Assembly (NCBI GenBank): GCA_001657315.1
Contig: LYSV01000019.1
Location: 1 to 64,000, forward strand
Origin: Flammeovirgaceae bacterium BBD 1991-12
Lineage (GTDB): Bacteria > Bacteroidota > Bacteroidia > Cytophagales > Cyclobacteriaceae
Direction of reading: 5' to 3'
DNA length: 64,000 nt
Of the stretch, positions 51,982 to 60,850 are shown piece after piece. The notes under the pieces were generated by a model. That model worked only from the letters and a program-made list of their open reading frames with translations. It made no database searches and was not told the origin of the DNA. The translations under genes were made by a program, and so were the position numbers. Numbering within the stretch: the stretch's first letter is position 1; every line of letters begins with the position of its first letter.

Positions 51982-52866
51982 TTATGCCTCTTTATTTCCA
52001 TACGTTAAATTAAACAATTTAGCTGTTTCCACAGCCTCTTTTACATCATGTACGCGCAAAATGGCAGCTCCGTTCATTAATGCGATCATATGCAACGCAG
52101 TAGTTCCATTCAGCGCTTCCTCAGGCCCCACCCCAAGGGTTTTGTATATCATGGATTTCCGTGACAGACCCACCAGCAAGGGGGCTTCCAGCTTCCTGAA
52201 ATATTCAAGTTCACTGAGTAACTCATAGTTCTGCTCAATAGTCTTGGAAAATCCAATACCTGGATCAAGGATGATATCTTTTAATCCCTTACGGCGCAGT
52301 TCTGTAACCTTATTGCGGAAGTAAACGAACATCTCCAGGAGCATATTGTCATATTGTGTTTGTTGTGCCATAGTTTGAGGGGTACCTCTCATGTGCATAA
52401 GAATATAGGGGACATTTGCGCTGGCGATAGTATCAAACATTTGGGGGTCCAGTTCGCCTCCCGAAATATCATTGACAACATCTGCTCCGTACTGTATTGC
52501 TTCCCTTGCCACAACAGACCGGAATGTATCAATGGAAATGTAAAGCTCAGGAAGCTCCCGGCGGATATTTTCTATATGGCACAAAACACGACCCAGCTCT
52601 TCTGTTTCAGAAATATCACTGGCTCCGGGTCGAGAGGAATAGCCACCGATATCTATAATAACAGCTCCCTCTGAAAGCATACTTTCTGCCTTTTTAAGTA
52701 CTTCACTTTCAAGTGATGACCTGCTACCTGAATAAAATGAATCCGGGGTAACATTAATAATACCCATGACCACCGGGGCCTCTAAAACCACCAGATTTCC
52801 CCGAATGTTGAGTGTTTTTTTCGTTGAAAAACGTGTAACTTTCGCCACCTTATTTGCTGGGACCAA
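51982..52866 (-). CDS. folP: Dihydropteroate synthase
   Basis: A 294-aa TIM-barrel enzyme of folate synthesis, joining pterin pyrophosphate and p-aminobenzoate. Motifs seen: VMGIINVTPDSFYSGSR near the N-terminus, DIGGYSSRPG, DVVNDISGG and LDPGIGFSKT, each conserved in the family. It is cytoplasmic. The 347-base spacer upstream carries the probable DUF1599 remnant on the other strand and the promoter of the DoxX-like gene. cdaA follows in the same operon. Confidence 0.95.
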   Translation of the reverse strand: MVPANKVAKVTRFSTKKTLNIRGNLVVLEAPVVMGIINVTPDSFYSGSRSSLESEVLKKAESMLSEGAVIIDIGGYSSRPGASDISETEELGRVLCHIENIRRELPELYISIDTFRSVVAREAIQYGADVVNDISGGELDPQMFDTIASANVPYILMHMRGTPQTMAQQTQYDNMLLEMFVYFRNKVTELRRKGLKDIILDPGIGFSKTIEQNYELLSELEYFRKLEAPLLVGLSRKSMIYKTLGVGPEEALNGTTALHMIALMNGAAILRVHDVKEAVETAKLFNLTYGNKEA

Positions 52867-52885
52867 ATTAAAAAACGGTTAAAAA

Positions 52886-53002
52886 TTGAGAGGCAGTACA
52901 GTTAGCGAATATAAGCAGGTTATCAGGGAGTGTAAAGCCTATTCAAAAAGAAAAAACATCGGAGCTGACACGACTTCAATAATGAGATCAATGAATATAT
53001 GA
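52886..53002 (+). pseudogene. Probable N-terminal remnant of a DUF1599 gene
   Basis: A 38-codon frame from a TTG at 52886 to a TGA at 53000. Its first part reads TVSEYKQVIRECKAYSKRKN, which resembles the start of DUF1599 proteins (about 180 aa; TxxEYxxVIxxCxxxFxKK). In other Bacteroidota, DUF1599 commonly sits divergent from folP and before the BT_3928/DoxX gene (from memory), which is exactly this position. The WRILR and later parts of the family are missing, so a decayed copy is the best reading. The match is short, so chance remains possible. Confidence 0.45.
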
Positions 53003-53177
53003 TCTACTTTACAGTAGATAAAAACCATGATCATAATGAAACATGGTGATGTGTGAGATGCTACGTGGTATTGAGGCTGGTACGTACCTAATAAAACTGC
53101 CTGTAAAGCAAACGGGTGATAACAAAGGCAGAGCCCATCGTATCCAAAGGGGGTATATCAGGATATGATCAACGATG

Positions 53178-53207
53178 TTGTATTCTGTCTGATCAAACTA
53201 AATTTTG
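53178..53207 (+). promoter_or_regulatory. Candidate promoter for the DoxX-like gene
   Basis: TTG at 53178-53180, an 18-base spacer and TAAATTTTG at 53199-53207, close to TTTG-n19-TAnnTTTG. It ends 6 bases before the ATG at 53214, so the leader would be extremely short. Confidence 0.4.
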
Positions 53208-53213
53208 TACAGT

Positions 53214-54311
53214 ATGTTTAGAACTGTCACCGATCTTTTTTCAAGAGTATTTGTAGGAGCCCTTTTTATTTTTTCAGGCCTTATTAAGCTGAACGATCCT
53301 ATAGGGACCAAAATAAAGCTGGAGGACTACTTTCTGGTGTTTTCCACAGACTTTAGTGCGGTTTTCGAGTGGTTCATTCCGTGGTCACTGGCCATTGGCA
53401 TGATTCTCATTGTACTTGAGGTGGTATTGGGTGTGGCAGTGCTGCTTTACTACCGGATGGAGCTCACTACCAAAGTACTGCTGGGTCTTATTATATTCTT
53501 TACTTTTCTCACCTTCTACTCCGCCTATTTCAATAAGGTCACAGATTGTGGATGTTTTGGTGATGCCATACCGCTCACCCCGTGGCAGTCTTTTTATAAA
53601 GACCTCATCCTGATAGCGTTTATCCTGCACCTCTTCTGGTACAGACAGAGGTACAAATCCGTGCTGAGAACACTGCCAGCCAATATAGTGATCATCTCCA
53701 CTACAGTGATTTCCTTTTTTGTAGGTAAGTACGCCATCGACCATTTGCCGTACATCGATTTCAGACCCTATAAGATAGGGGACAGTGTCCCCCAGAATAT
53801 GATTGCGAAAGAGAGTCCGGTACTTGAGTACACATTCATCAAGGATGGTGAGAAGTTGACCAGCACCCAATATTTCAGTCCGGATCAGGGATATGAGTAT
53901 GTTTCTGCACGTACAGTAAACGAAAAAGCATCTACCCCTAAAATCACAGATTATCAACTGCTGGGAGTGGATGGCAACGACTACACTCAGGAGTCTTTCA
54001 AGGGAGTGAAGCTGCTGTTCATATTTTACAACATCAAGGCAAATGTGGACTACATGGACCGGCTGAGGAAATTAGTAGATGATGTACCGGCAGGCAAAAT
54101 GATCCTGACTTCTGCGGGAGAGGCGGAGTTTGAAAATTTCCGTCATGAAAATCAACTGGCTGTTCCTTTTTATTTCACCGATGCTACGGTATTGAAAGCC
54201 ATGATCAGGTCCAACCCTGGGATCATGCTGCTGAAAAACGGGGTAGTGTTGGGGAAATGGCATTACCATGATACACCCTCACCACAGGAAATCAACGATC
54301 TGATTGGCTAA
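53214..54311 (+). CDS. DoxX/MauE-like membrane protein (BT_3928 family)
   Basis: The ATG at 53214 (MFRTVTDLFSRVFVGALF) gives 365 aa; a TTG 9 bases upstream is in frame but overlaps the promoter. Residues 1-155 form four helices with the DoxX features SGLIKLNDPIG and FSAYFNKVTDCGCFGDAIP-like cysteine pair (TDCGCFGD); one more helix lies near 160. The C-terminal 185 residues are soluble and outside, with thioredoxin-like traits (VKLLFIFYNIKANVDYM) but no CxxC. Family members are unproven but likely handle thiol or quinone redox work. aroK follows with an 8-base overlap. Confidence 0.85.
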   Translation: MFRTVTDLFSRVFVGALFIFSGLIKLNDPIGTKIKLEDYFLVFSTDFSAVFEWFIPWSLAIGMILIVLEVVLGVAVLLYYRMELTTKVLLGLIIFFTFLTFYSAYFNKVTDCGCFGDAIPLTPWQSFYKDLILIAFILHLFWYRQRYKSVLRTLPANIVIISTTVISFFVGKYAIDHLPYIDFRPYKIGDSVPQNMIAKESPVLEYTFIKDGEKLTSTQYFSPDQGYEYVSARTVNEKASTPKITDYQLLGVDGNDYTQESFKGVKLLFIFYNIKANVDYMDRLRKLVDDVPAGKMILTSAGEAEFENFRHENQLAVPFYFTDATVLKAMIRSNPGIMLLKNGVVLGKWHYHDTPSPQEINDLIG

Positions 54312-54804
54312 AGTATTTCTTATCGGGATGCCGGGATCCGGCAAATCTACTTTGGGGTGTGAGGTGGCGAAACAGCTCAGGCTCCCTTTTTTTGATCTGG
54401 ATGACGAAATTGAAAGAACCGAAGGACGAAGCATAAAGCACATCTTTGAGCAGGACGGTGAGGCCAGGTTCAGAAAGGCTGAAAAGGAGAAGCTGGAAGA
54501 AATAACCCGTGATCATGCAGGTTTTGTCCTCTCCACCGGAGGAGGTGCGCCCTGTTATCACAATAACATTGAATTTATTAACCGTCACGGGGTTTCCATC
54601 TTTATCAATGTGCCGCTGGCCGAACTCAGCGCAAGACTTGCTCAAACGGATCTGACGGAACGGCCCAGGATAGGCAATATCGAAAACCTTGAGAAACAAC
54701 TCAAAAAGACCCTGAATGAGAGGTTAGCTGTTTATAAAATGGCAAAAAAGGAAATCAACGGCACTCATATCACCGCTTCGGATATTATTCAATTATTGAA
54801 ATGA
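54304..54804 (+). CDS. aroK: Shikimate kinase, TTG start
   Basis: A 166-aa kinase of normal family length. The P-loop GMPGSGKST lies at 8-16, followed by FFDLDDEIERTEGRSI and the shikimate-binding STGGGAPCY. The only start that retains the strand before the P-loop is a TTG at 54304 (reads M-AKVFLIG); the next ATG is inside the P-loop. The start overlaps the preceding stop by 8 bases, so translation is coupled to the DoxX-like gene. It phosphorylates shikimate in aromatic amino acid synthesis. Confidence 0.93.
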   Translation: MAKVFLIGMPGSGKSTLGCEVAKQLRLPFFDLDDEIERTEGRSIKHIFEQDGEARFRKAEKEKLEEITRDHAGFVLSTGGGAPCYHNNIEFINRHGVSIFINVPLAELSARLAQTDLTERPRIGNIENLEKQLKKTLNERLAVYKMAKKEINGTHITASDIIQLLK

Positions 54805-54836
54805 GCTATTGAGGTCCCCGGGAAAGCCCGATTCTT

Positions 54837-55868
54837 TTAAGCTGTTATAGAAACCGACACCACCTTCCTGCTACCTGCTGAAGTATATACCGCCTCCTGC
54901 ACCTGTATTGTCTTCATGTACTCATCCGCTTCTGTTTCAGCTTTTTTACCACTCAACAAACATTCAATGGCCTGTTTCTGAAAGTTATAGCAACTGTTTC
55001 CTGCAAAACCTTCATCTGTAAAATAATAATCGTGTATGCTCTCACTGCCTCCAAGAGGATGCAGGGTTATGGTTCCGTCAGAATACAGGCGAATAGTTCC
55101 TTTATCACCTTCCAACAGATACTCGCCAAAGGTAAACCTGTCTTTTTCGTAACTATTTTCATTGTATCGGTTGGCATCCCATACTGCGACAGCATTATTT
55201 TCCATTTCAAGTATCATGATAGCACAGTCCTCACCCTTAACAACAGGATTTAGCTTTCTGAGTAAAGCATAGGCAGACCGAACCTCTCCCGCATGGTAGC
55301 GGAAAACATCAATGAAATGAACCCCCGTTTCGTATATTAGTAGTCTTTCATAGTCCCTGAAGTAAGGCTGTCTGTCCAGGTAGGCATTTTCACCCCACCC
55401 ATCTCCCATCCGTGATCTGAAATTGAGATTGAAGATCTGTCCTATCTCATCGTTTACCAGTAGTTTTTTTATTTCCCTATGCCAGGGTTGAAACCTGAAA
55501 TTCTCGTGAATGATAAAACGTACCTTACCCTTCAGGTCATTGATGAGTTTCATAGATTTCTCAAATTCAGGCGTTAGGGGTTTCTGACAGATGATGTGAA
55601 TGCCCAGATCAGCGGCAAACCTGCATATTTCATCATGTGACGCCGGTGGAGTGATAATATCAACGAAGTCTGGACGCTCCTCAACGAGCATTTCCTGATA
55701 GTTTTTGTAAAATCGCTGTATACCATAAGCTGATCGGGTGATTTCGACCGATTTCCCATCCAGTGAGCTAAATGCAACGATCTCTACCTCCGGAATTTTT
55801 AACCATGCGGAATAATGATACTTACTAAAATAGCCCGTCCCGATGCAAACTCCTTTCAACTTATCCAT
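54837..55868 (-). CDS. Gfo/Idh/MocA family oxidoreductase
   Basis: The ATG at 55868 (MDKLKGVCIGTGYFSKYH) gives 343 aa; the frame is open to 56012, but those residues are only a shadow of the MFS gene, which it overlaps by 8 bases. The N-terminal Rossmann fold shows CIGTGYFS; the usual EKP motif reads CQKPLTP, a Glu to Gln change seen in some members. The C-terminal alpha/beta domain (about 125-340) is complete (HFIDVFRYHAGEVRSAYA). It would oxidise or reduce a sugar or sugar acid with NAD(P). It is the last gene of the GntR-led operon. Confidence 0.9.
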   Translation of the reverse strand: MDKLKGVCIGTGYFSKYHYSAWLKIPEVEIVAFSSLDGKSVEITRSAYGIQRFYKNYQEMLVEERPDFVDIITPPASHDEICRFAADLGIHIICQKPLTPEFEKSMKLINDLKGKVRFIIHENFRFQPWHREIKKLLVNDEIGQIFNLNFRSRMGDGWGENAYLDRQPYFRDYERLLIYETGVHFIDVFRYHAGEVRSAYALLRKLNPVVKGEDCAIMILEMENNAVAVWDANRYNENSYEKDRFTFGEYLLEGDKGTIRLYSDGTITLHPLGGSESIHDYYFTDEGFAGNSCYNFQKQAIECLLSGKKAETEADEYMKTIQVQEAVYTSAGSRKVVSVSITA

Positions 55869-57111
55869 TGAGCACTTTTTTATTGGGATCCATATAAAGC
55901 CAGCATACAATAGAAAGAGCAGCCAATACCGCTGCTGTATAGAAGAAAGGTTCATTGGAACCCGTCCATCTTTGAAGATAGGGAAAGGCCAAAGCAGTGC
56001 TAAAGGAACCAAGATTTCCAGCCATATTCATCATTCCTGATACTTTCCCGGAGTTTTCCTTTCCTATATCCATGCAAAATGACCAGGAAGGGCTCAGTGT
56101 CATATCAGCACCAAAGATGGCTATTGAAAGACACAGCACCGCTCCCAATGCAGAGGTCATGTACAGACTTGACAGGATACCCGTTACCACCAGCGCAAAG
56201 CCCACAATAGCTGGAACCCTTCTTGACAACTTCCACTTATCCCGCATGAATATGTAGTCTACCATAAAGCCGGATATCCAGTTACCCAGGGCACCGGCGA
56301 GCAGAGGCAGCATGGCATAAAAACCGGTGGTCACCAGATCCAGCTGATACCTCTCTTTGATGTAGGGAAACAACCAGGTCAGCATGAAGAAAAAAATAAA
56401 ATTGCTTCCTACATACTGCACCATAGCCAGCCATACATTACCGGACTTCAACATTTTCGAAAGTGAAATTCCGGCACCTGACTGCTGCGCCTGTCTGTTT
56501 GCCTTGATAAACCCGCGTTCCTCTTTTGGAATACCAGAGTGCTCCTCAGGTTTATTCCTGAACAACAAATAGAATATTACGGCGGCAGCAATGCCTATCA
56601 ATCCAAAAAAGTAGAATACATTTCTCCAGCCCCAGGACTCGATCAAATAAGCTACCAAAGGCAGTGCAAAGGCAGCTCCAAGGCGTGACCCTGAGAAATT
56701 GATCCCCTGAAAAGCTCCTCTTTCCTTCAGTGGAACCCAGGAAAAAGCGGCACGGGAAAAATTAGGAAACGCTCCGGCCTCTCCCGCGCCAAATACGAAC
56801 CTGAAAAAAAGTATGGAGAGGTAATTCCACGCCATCCCGGTCAGTGCAGTAAAGATCGACCAGATAAACATAATGGCAGTCATCACTTTTCTGACACCGA
56901 ACTTATCACCGAGCGCTCCGCCGGGAACCTGGAACAGGGCATAACCCAGAGCAAAGGCTGCCAGTACCCAGCCCATTTGCGGATCAGTCAAACTCAGGTC
57001 ATTGGCAATAACCCCTTTTGCAGATGAAATGCAGACACGGTCAATATAGAGGAGCAGTGTGATGAAAAACGAACCTGCAAAGAAAAAATAACGCCGGGGA
57101 AAGTATGTCAT
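55861..57111 (-). CDS. MFS transporter, anion:cation symporter-like (hexuronate/sugar-acid type)
   Basis: A 416-aa protein with twelve predicted transmembrane helices. Signature segments are LYIDRVCISSAKGVI, GWVLAAFALGYALFQVPGGALGDKFG (the loop 2-3 region with GDKFGVRK) and FVFGAGEAGAFPN, typical of the ACS family that includes ExuT and GudP. It most likely imports a sugar acid through the inner membrane by proton symport. The start is 1 base after the stop of the four-carbon acid kinase gene, so import and phosphorylation are co-expressed. Confidence 0.92.
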   Translation of the reverse strand: MTYFPRRYFFFAGSFFITLLLYIDRVCISSAKGVIANDLSLTDPQMGWVLAAFALGYALFQVPGGALGDKFGVRKVMTAIMFIWSIFTALTGMAWNYLSILFFRFVFGAGEAGAFPNFSRAAFSWVPLKERGAFQGINFSGSRLGAAFALPLVAYLIESWGWRNVFYFFGLIGIAAAVIFYLLFRNKPEEHSGIPKEERGFIKANRQAQQSGAGISLSKMLKSGNVWLAMVQYVGSNFIFFFMLTWLFPYIKERYQLDLVTTGFYAMLPLLAGALGNWISGFMVDYIFMRDKWKLSRRVPAIVGFALVVTGILSSLYMTSALGAVLCLSIAIFGADMTLSPSWSFCMDIGKENSGKVSGMMNMAGNLGSFSTALAFPYLQRWTGSNEPFFYTAAVLAALSIVCWLYMDPNKKVLNG

Positions 57112-57112
57112 G

Positions 57113-58513
57113 TTATCCCAGTTTTTGAATGATATCGTGAAGTGATGTTTTTTGCCCTACATTGCCCGGAAATACGATATATGGGATACCAGAGCCTGTA
57201 GCCTTTCCCGTTATTTCCCATACCGGTACGCCAGGAAGGATCTGACCCCGTACCATGGCTCTGTTCATTCCCAGCGCTCTTGTTGCAAGATCGTGTGCTG
57301 TAATTCCACCCTTTGCCATGATATATTTGGGAGTATTTTTCAATCCACTGACTATTTCCACCAATGCATTGGAAACTCTTGCCCCTATCTCCAGATTACC
57401 TTTCGCCGATGTGCCCGTTATTAGTTTCCTGCTTGTATAGAGGATTACCTTTTGCCGGGTGGAGAGCAATTCGTCTATCTGGCCGGAAAATTTCTCCTTG
57501 TTGAAGTCTTCCGCTCCGTCCATAATCTGTTCGACATCCAATTCAAGCGCTTCATCGGCAGCGGTTCTCTCCAGCAGGTAGCTCAACTGCTCACTGGACC
57601 TTGATACATGCGAACCGACCACAATGAGGCCTCCATTATTATTACTCAAATTCAACTCCTCTTTAGACAGCAGAGGTTTGGGAGCCTGACCAATAAAAGA
57701 TGGCAAAAATGAACTTGACGTACGATACAGCACCTGCCTACCTTCTTTACCCACTATTAATAGCGCCTGAAGCATCTTATCCAGATCCGTATACCCCAGT
57801 GCATTGCAAATGGCAGTTTCTCCAATATTTATTTGTCTCACTTTTTCGACCAGCTGCGCTGTGGTCCTTGTCCTTATTTCCTCCACGGAAAAGGAACGGA
57901 TATCACCGGACCTTACCTCACCGGCTGTTTTTTCTTCAACCCATTCACCCAGATCGGATTGGGAATATCCAAAAGTGGCATCTCTGGCAAACGGTGTATC
58001 AGCAACTGGTATCAGGGTGTCCTGTTCAGCAATATAATGTATGTTGTTTATCGTAACCCTCCCACCTTCAAACATTACAGGGATAAAAAAAGTAATGGCA
58101 TCGTGTATAGCTTCTGAAGCTCTTAAAGCGTCCAACTCTTCCTTAAAGTGTCCTCTCAACGTAGAATCACTTCTACTCACCAGTACGTATTCCCGGTGGG
58201 TCGCTGCTGACGCGGCACTGATATTCCTGCCCACCTCCAGGTAAGTCCGATAGGCCTCTTCACGGGTAAGACTCCTTGAGTTGGTGAGAATGAAAAAGAC
58301 AGGAGTCTTGTTTTTTAACTCCTGCGCGATCGTTTCCTGTGACCAATCGGACAGCAACGGAATGTCATAGACCGTCTGATTTCCTGTGGGATCATCATCT
58401 ATAACGATACAGGTTTTATCCAGTGACCTGAAAAGGCTGGCATTCAGTGCCCGGTAATCATTCCTGTCTGCGGAAGGAAGTTCTTTCTCTATATCTGATA
58501 AGGACCTTTTCAT
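57113..58513 (-). CDS. Four-carbon acid sugar kinase family protein (DUF1537)
   Basis: A 466-aa protein of the OtnK/DtnK family. The N-terminal domain shows VIDDDPTGNQTVYDIP and SRSDSTLRGHFKEEL; the C-terminal nucleotide-binding domain has the GGITAHDLATRALG and GVPVWEI segments. Family members phosphorylate D-threonate, D-erythronate or related acids at C4. It overlaps the cyclase gene by 4 bases and precedes the MFS gene by 1. No PdxA2, OtnC aldolase or OtnI isomerase gene is found in this operon, so the fate of the phosphorylated acid must involve another enzyme, possibly the neighbouring decarboxylating dehydrogenase. Confidence 0.93.
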   Translation of the reverse strand: MKRSLSDIEKELPSADRNDYRALNASLFRSLDKTCIVIDDDPTGNQTVYDIPLLSDWSQETIAQELKNKTPVFFILTNSRSLTREEAYRTYLEVGRNISAASAATHREYVLVSRSDSTLRGHFKEELDALRASEAIHDAITFFIPVMFEGGRVTINNIHYIAEQDTLIPVADTPFARDATFGYSQSDLGEWVEEKTAGEVRSGDIRSFSVEEIRTRTTAQLVEKVRQINIGETAICNALGYTDLDKMLQALLIVGKEGRQVLYRTSSSFLPSFIGQAPKPLLSKEELNLSNNNGGLIVVGSHVSRSSEQLSYLLERTAADEALELDVEQIMDGAEDFNKEKFSGQIDELLSTRQKVILYTSRKLITGTSAKGNLEIGARVSNALVEIVSGLKNTPKYIMAKGGITAHDLATRALGMNRAMVRGQILPGVPVWEITGKATGSGIPYIVFPGNVGQKTSLHDIIQKLG

Positions 58514-59148
58514 GCTTCTTTTTCAATAGCAATAACCCTGGTGGGAGAGCCATCACCTCCGGCTATTTTTAAAGGCAGGGCGATCAGTTCCACCCATCGT
58601 GAACTGATCTCTCCGATATTCGTCAGTCCTTCTATAATGATGACATTTCCCAGCAGGATCCGATGGATCCTTGTTACCTCTTCCAGATTGTTTACATCTG
58701 CTATGGATGGTGGCTCCACGGCAAGCATCTTTACCTTATTTTGTACGCACCATCTGGCCAGTTCTTCACTCACACGAGGCAGGTCGTTTCTGTACGCGTC
58801 GGAATTTATATAGTTGGACCAGTCCGTCCAGAGGATCAGGCTATCCCCTTGCTGAAAGTCAGTTAGCTGAGCACTTATATCAAGGTAAGTGATCAGACCT
58901 TTGTTGCCAATATGTCTCACATCAATGACCCAGGCCTTCCCGATGAACTGTGATACCGGTATTTGATCTATGGTTTCATTGCTGGCATTAAAATGAATGG
59001 GGGCATCCATATGTGTGCCACTGTGTGAGTAAAATGTCAGCACACTGGCATTCCAGCCCTCCTTATCCATTGTTTTGGCCGGTGATATATCGAATCCGGC
59101 TAAACCAGAGGTGTACGTCAACGTAAGATCCACTACCTTGCTGGCCAT
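58510..59148 (-). CDS. Cyclase family protein (kynurenine formamidase-like metal hydrolase)
   Basis: The start at 59148 (MASKVVDLTLTYTSG) gives 212 aa and follows the upstream stop by 10 bases; an ATG at 59172 is an alternative that overlaps that gene. The metal-binding signature HSGTHMDAPIHF is complete, and LAVEPPSIAD and LPLKIAGGDGSPTRV follow. Members hydrolyse N-formylkynurenine, cyclic amides or lactones with manganese or zinc. In this operon a lactonase-like step on a sugar acid seems more fitting than tryptophan breakdown (inference). Confidence 0.88.
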   Translation of the reverse strand: MASKVVDLTLTYTSGLAGFDISPAKTMDKEGWNASVLTFYSHSGTHMDAPIHFNASNETIDQIPVSQFIGKAWVIDVRHIGNKGLITYLDISAQLTDFQQGDSLILWTDWSNYINSDAYRNDLPRVSEELARWCVQNKVKMLAVEPPSIADVNNLEEVTRIHRILLGNVIIIEGLTNIGEISSRWVELIALPLKIAGGDGSPTRVIAIEKEA

Positions 59149-59158
59149 TTTCAGATAT

Positions 59159-60205
59159 TTATAAATTGTCAATAACAGCCTGTGCTACTTCCGAAGTACC
59201 TGCTTTTCCACCTAGATCTACTGTGAATATACCGGCGGCAGTGGTTCTGTCCATTGCCCTTATAATACCCTGGGCAGCCACTGTTTCTCCCAGGTGTTCC
59301 AGCATCAGGGCGCCAGACCATATTTGTCCAAAGGGGTTGGCTATATTTTGCCCTGCAATATCCGGAGCAGACCCGTGAATAGGTTCAAACATGGAAGGAA
59401 AGTCTTTTTCCGGATTAATGTTGCCACTTCCGCCAAGTCCGAGGCTTCCCATGATGGCACCACCCAGGTCACTGAGAATGTCACCAAACAAATTGGTTGT
59501 CAACACCACATCAAATATTTCAGGGCGTAATACGAAGTTGGCTGTAGTATTGTCAATATACATTTGATCATGTTGGACGCCTGGGTACCGGGCGGCTACT
59601 TCGCCGATCACCCGGTCCCAATATGTCAGACTATGGATAAGCGTATTGGATTTGGTGATGTGCGTTACTTTTTTCTTTCTTTTTTCCGCAAGCCTGAAGG
59701 CATAGTGCGCTACTCTTTCAATCCCTTTTCTGGTAAAAATACTGGTATCTATCCCCATGCCATTTTCAGCATCAGGCAAGTACTGATCGCCGATCTGCAC
59801 AAACTCACCTTCGGTATTTTCCCGTATGACCACAAAATCAAATCCCTTTTCACTGCGAAGAGGACGGGTCACTCCCTTGTAGGTCCTCACAGGCCGGTAG
59901 TTCACATATTGCTCAAAGTTGGTCCGCACTTTGAAAGTATAATCCCTGGCCGGTAGTGTGTCATCCACCTCAGGCAATCCAACTGCCCCGAAATAAATGG
60001 CATCATATTTTTTGAGTTCCTCCAACCCCTCTTCCGGAAGGAATTTCCCATGCTTTATATGGTACCCGGCTCCCCAATCGTATTTTTTTGTGTTTAGCCG
60101 GAAGTCATGTTTTCTGGCTGCTGCCTGAAGCACCCTTAATCCTTCAGGAACAATCTCATTTCCAATACCATCTCCAGGAACTACAGCTATATTGTAAATA
60201 CTCAT
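59159..60205 (-). CDS. Decarboxylating dehydrogenase (isopropylmalate/tartrate dehydrogenase family)
   Basis: A 348-aa member of the isocitrate/isopropylmalate dehydrogenase family. Visible parts are VVPGDGIGNEIVPEG, VNYRPVRTYKG, the catalytic VVIRENTEGEF, and TTNLFGDILSDLGGAIMGSLGLGGSGNI with the metal-binding Asp pairs, then EPIHGSAPDIAGQNIANP. The substrate loop differs from LeuB and suggests a D-malate/tartrate-type enzyme. It oxidises a 2-hydroxy acid with loss of CO2. It overlaps the GntR stop by 4 bases. In this operon it could replace PdxA2 (inference). Confidence 0.92.
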   Translation of the reverse strand: MSIYNIAVVPGDGIGNEIVPEGLRVLQAAARKHDFRLNTKKYDWGAGYHIKHGKFLPEEGLEELKKYDAIYFGAVGLPEVDDTLPARDYTFKVRTNFEQYVNYRPVRTYKGVTRPLRSEKGFDFVVIRENTEGEFVQIGDQYLPDAENGMGIDTSIFTRKGIERVAHYAFRLAEKRKKKVTHITKSNTLIHSLTYWDRVIGEVAARYPGVQHDQMYIDNTTANFVLRPEIFDVVLTTNLFGDILSDLGGAIMGSLGLGGSGNINPEKDFPSMFEPIHGSAPDIAGQNIANPFGQIWSGALMLEHLGETVAAQGIIRAMDRTTAAGIFTVDLGGKAGTSEVAQAVIDNL

Positions 60206-60843
60206 TTATCTACTGTTTTTATTTGATTGATTAAAACCTGCTTTGATCTTGCAATGTGCAGGCGCGCCGTTTTTTCGGCTTCTGCCTTATCACCATTCCT
60301 AATGGCCTGTATGATATCCCAATGTTCCTGAAGTGTTTCCTGTGGAGGGCGAAGCAGGCCCTGTTTCATTACCTCACCGTAAATATTACCCAAAAAGTAT
60401 ATTTTGTTAAGTGCCACGTTGCCGGCCATTTCAATGAGTAGTCTGTGAAATAACTCGTCTGACCTGAAGTAGGCGGATGGATCAATATGATCTTTTAGAT
60501 CATAGCCTTTGAAACAGCCATCAAGTTTAATGGCATCATCAGGGGTCAGGATTTCCGCCAGTCTTCCCGCCGCCATTCCTTCCAGTACTTCTCTACAGTC
60601 ATACACATCAATCAGCTCTTTGAGGTTGAGGACTTTTACATAAAATCCACGCCTGGGTATGCTTTCCACCAGCATTTCATTCTCCAATAGCTGCAAGGCC
60701 TTGGTCATAGGGGTACGGCTCACCCCTAGTTGTTCAGCCACTTTTTCCTGTATGATCTTTTCCCCTGGTTTTAGGTCACCATCCATTATCATGCGCTTCA
60801 GCTCACGATAAATAGGAGCACTCAAATCTGTATGGTTTATCAC
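60202..60843 (-). CDS. GntR-family regulator with FCD domain, GTG start
   Basis: A 213-aa regulator beginning at a GTG (60843). A winged helix-turn-helix lies at 8-75 (QEKVAEQLGVSRTPMTKALQLLENEML) and an all-helical FCD ligand domain at about 80-205 (ELIDVYDCREVLEGMAAGRLAE). FCD members bind a small acid and usually repress the adjacent catabolic operon. Immediately upstream is a perfect 32-bp palindrome overlapping its -7 element, consistent with autoregulation. It is the first gene of the six-gene operon. Confidence 0.94.
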   Translation of the reverse strand: MINHTDLSAPIYRELKRMIMDGDLKPGEKIIQEKVAEQLGVSRTPMTKALQLLENEMLVESIPRRGFYVKVLNLKELIDVYDCREVLEGMAAGRLAEILTPDDAIKLDGCFKGYDLKDHIDPSAYFRSDELFHRLLIEMAGNVALNKIYFLGNIYGEVMKQGLLRPPQETLQEHWDIIQAIRNGDKAEAEKTARLHIARSKQVLINQIKTVDK

Positions 60844-60850
60844 AATAGCA

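Noticed and set aside
54819-54840. Short CGGG/CCCG hairpin with T-rich tail after aroK
   Set aside because: Only a four-pair stem; too weak to call a terminator.
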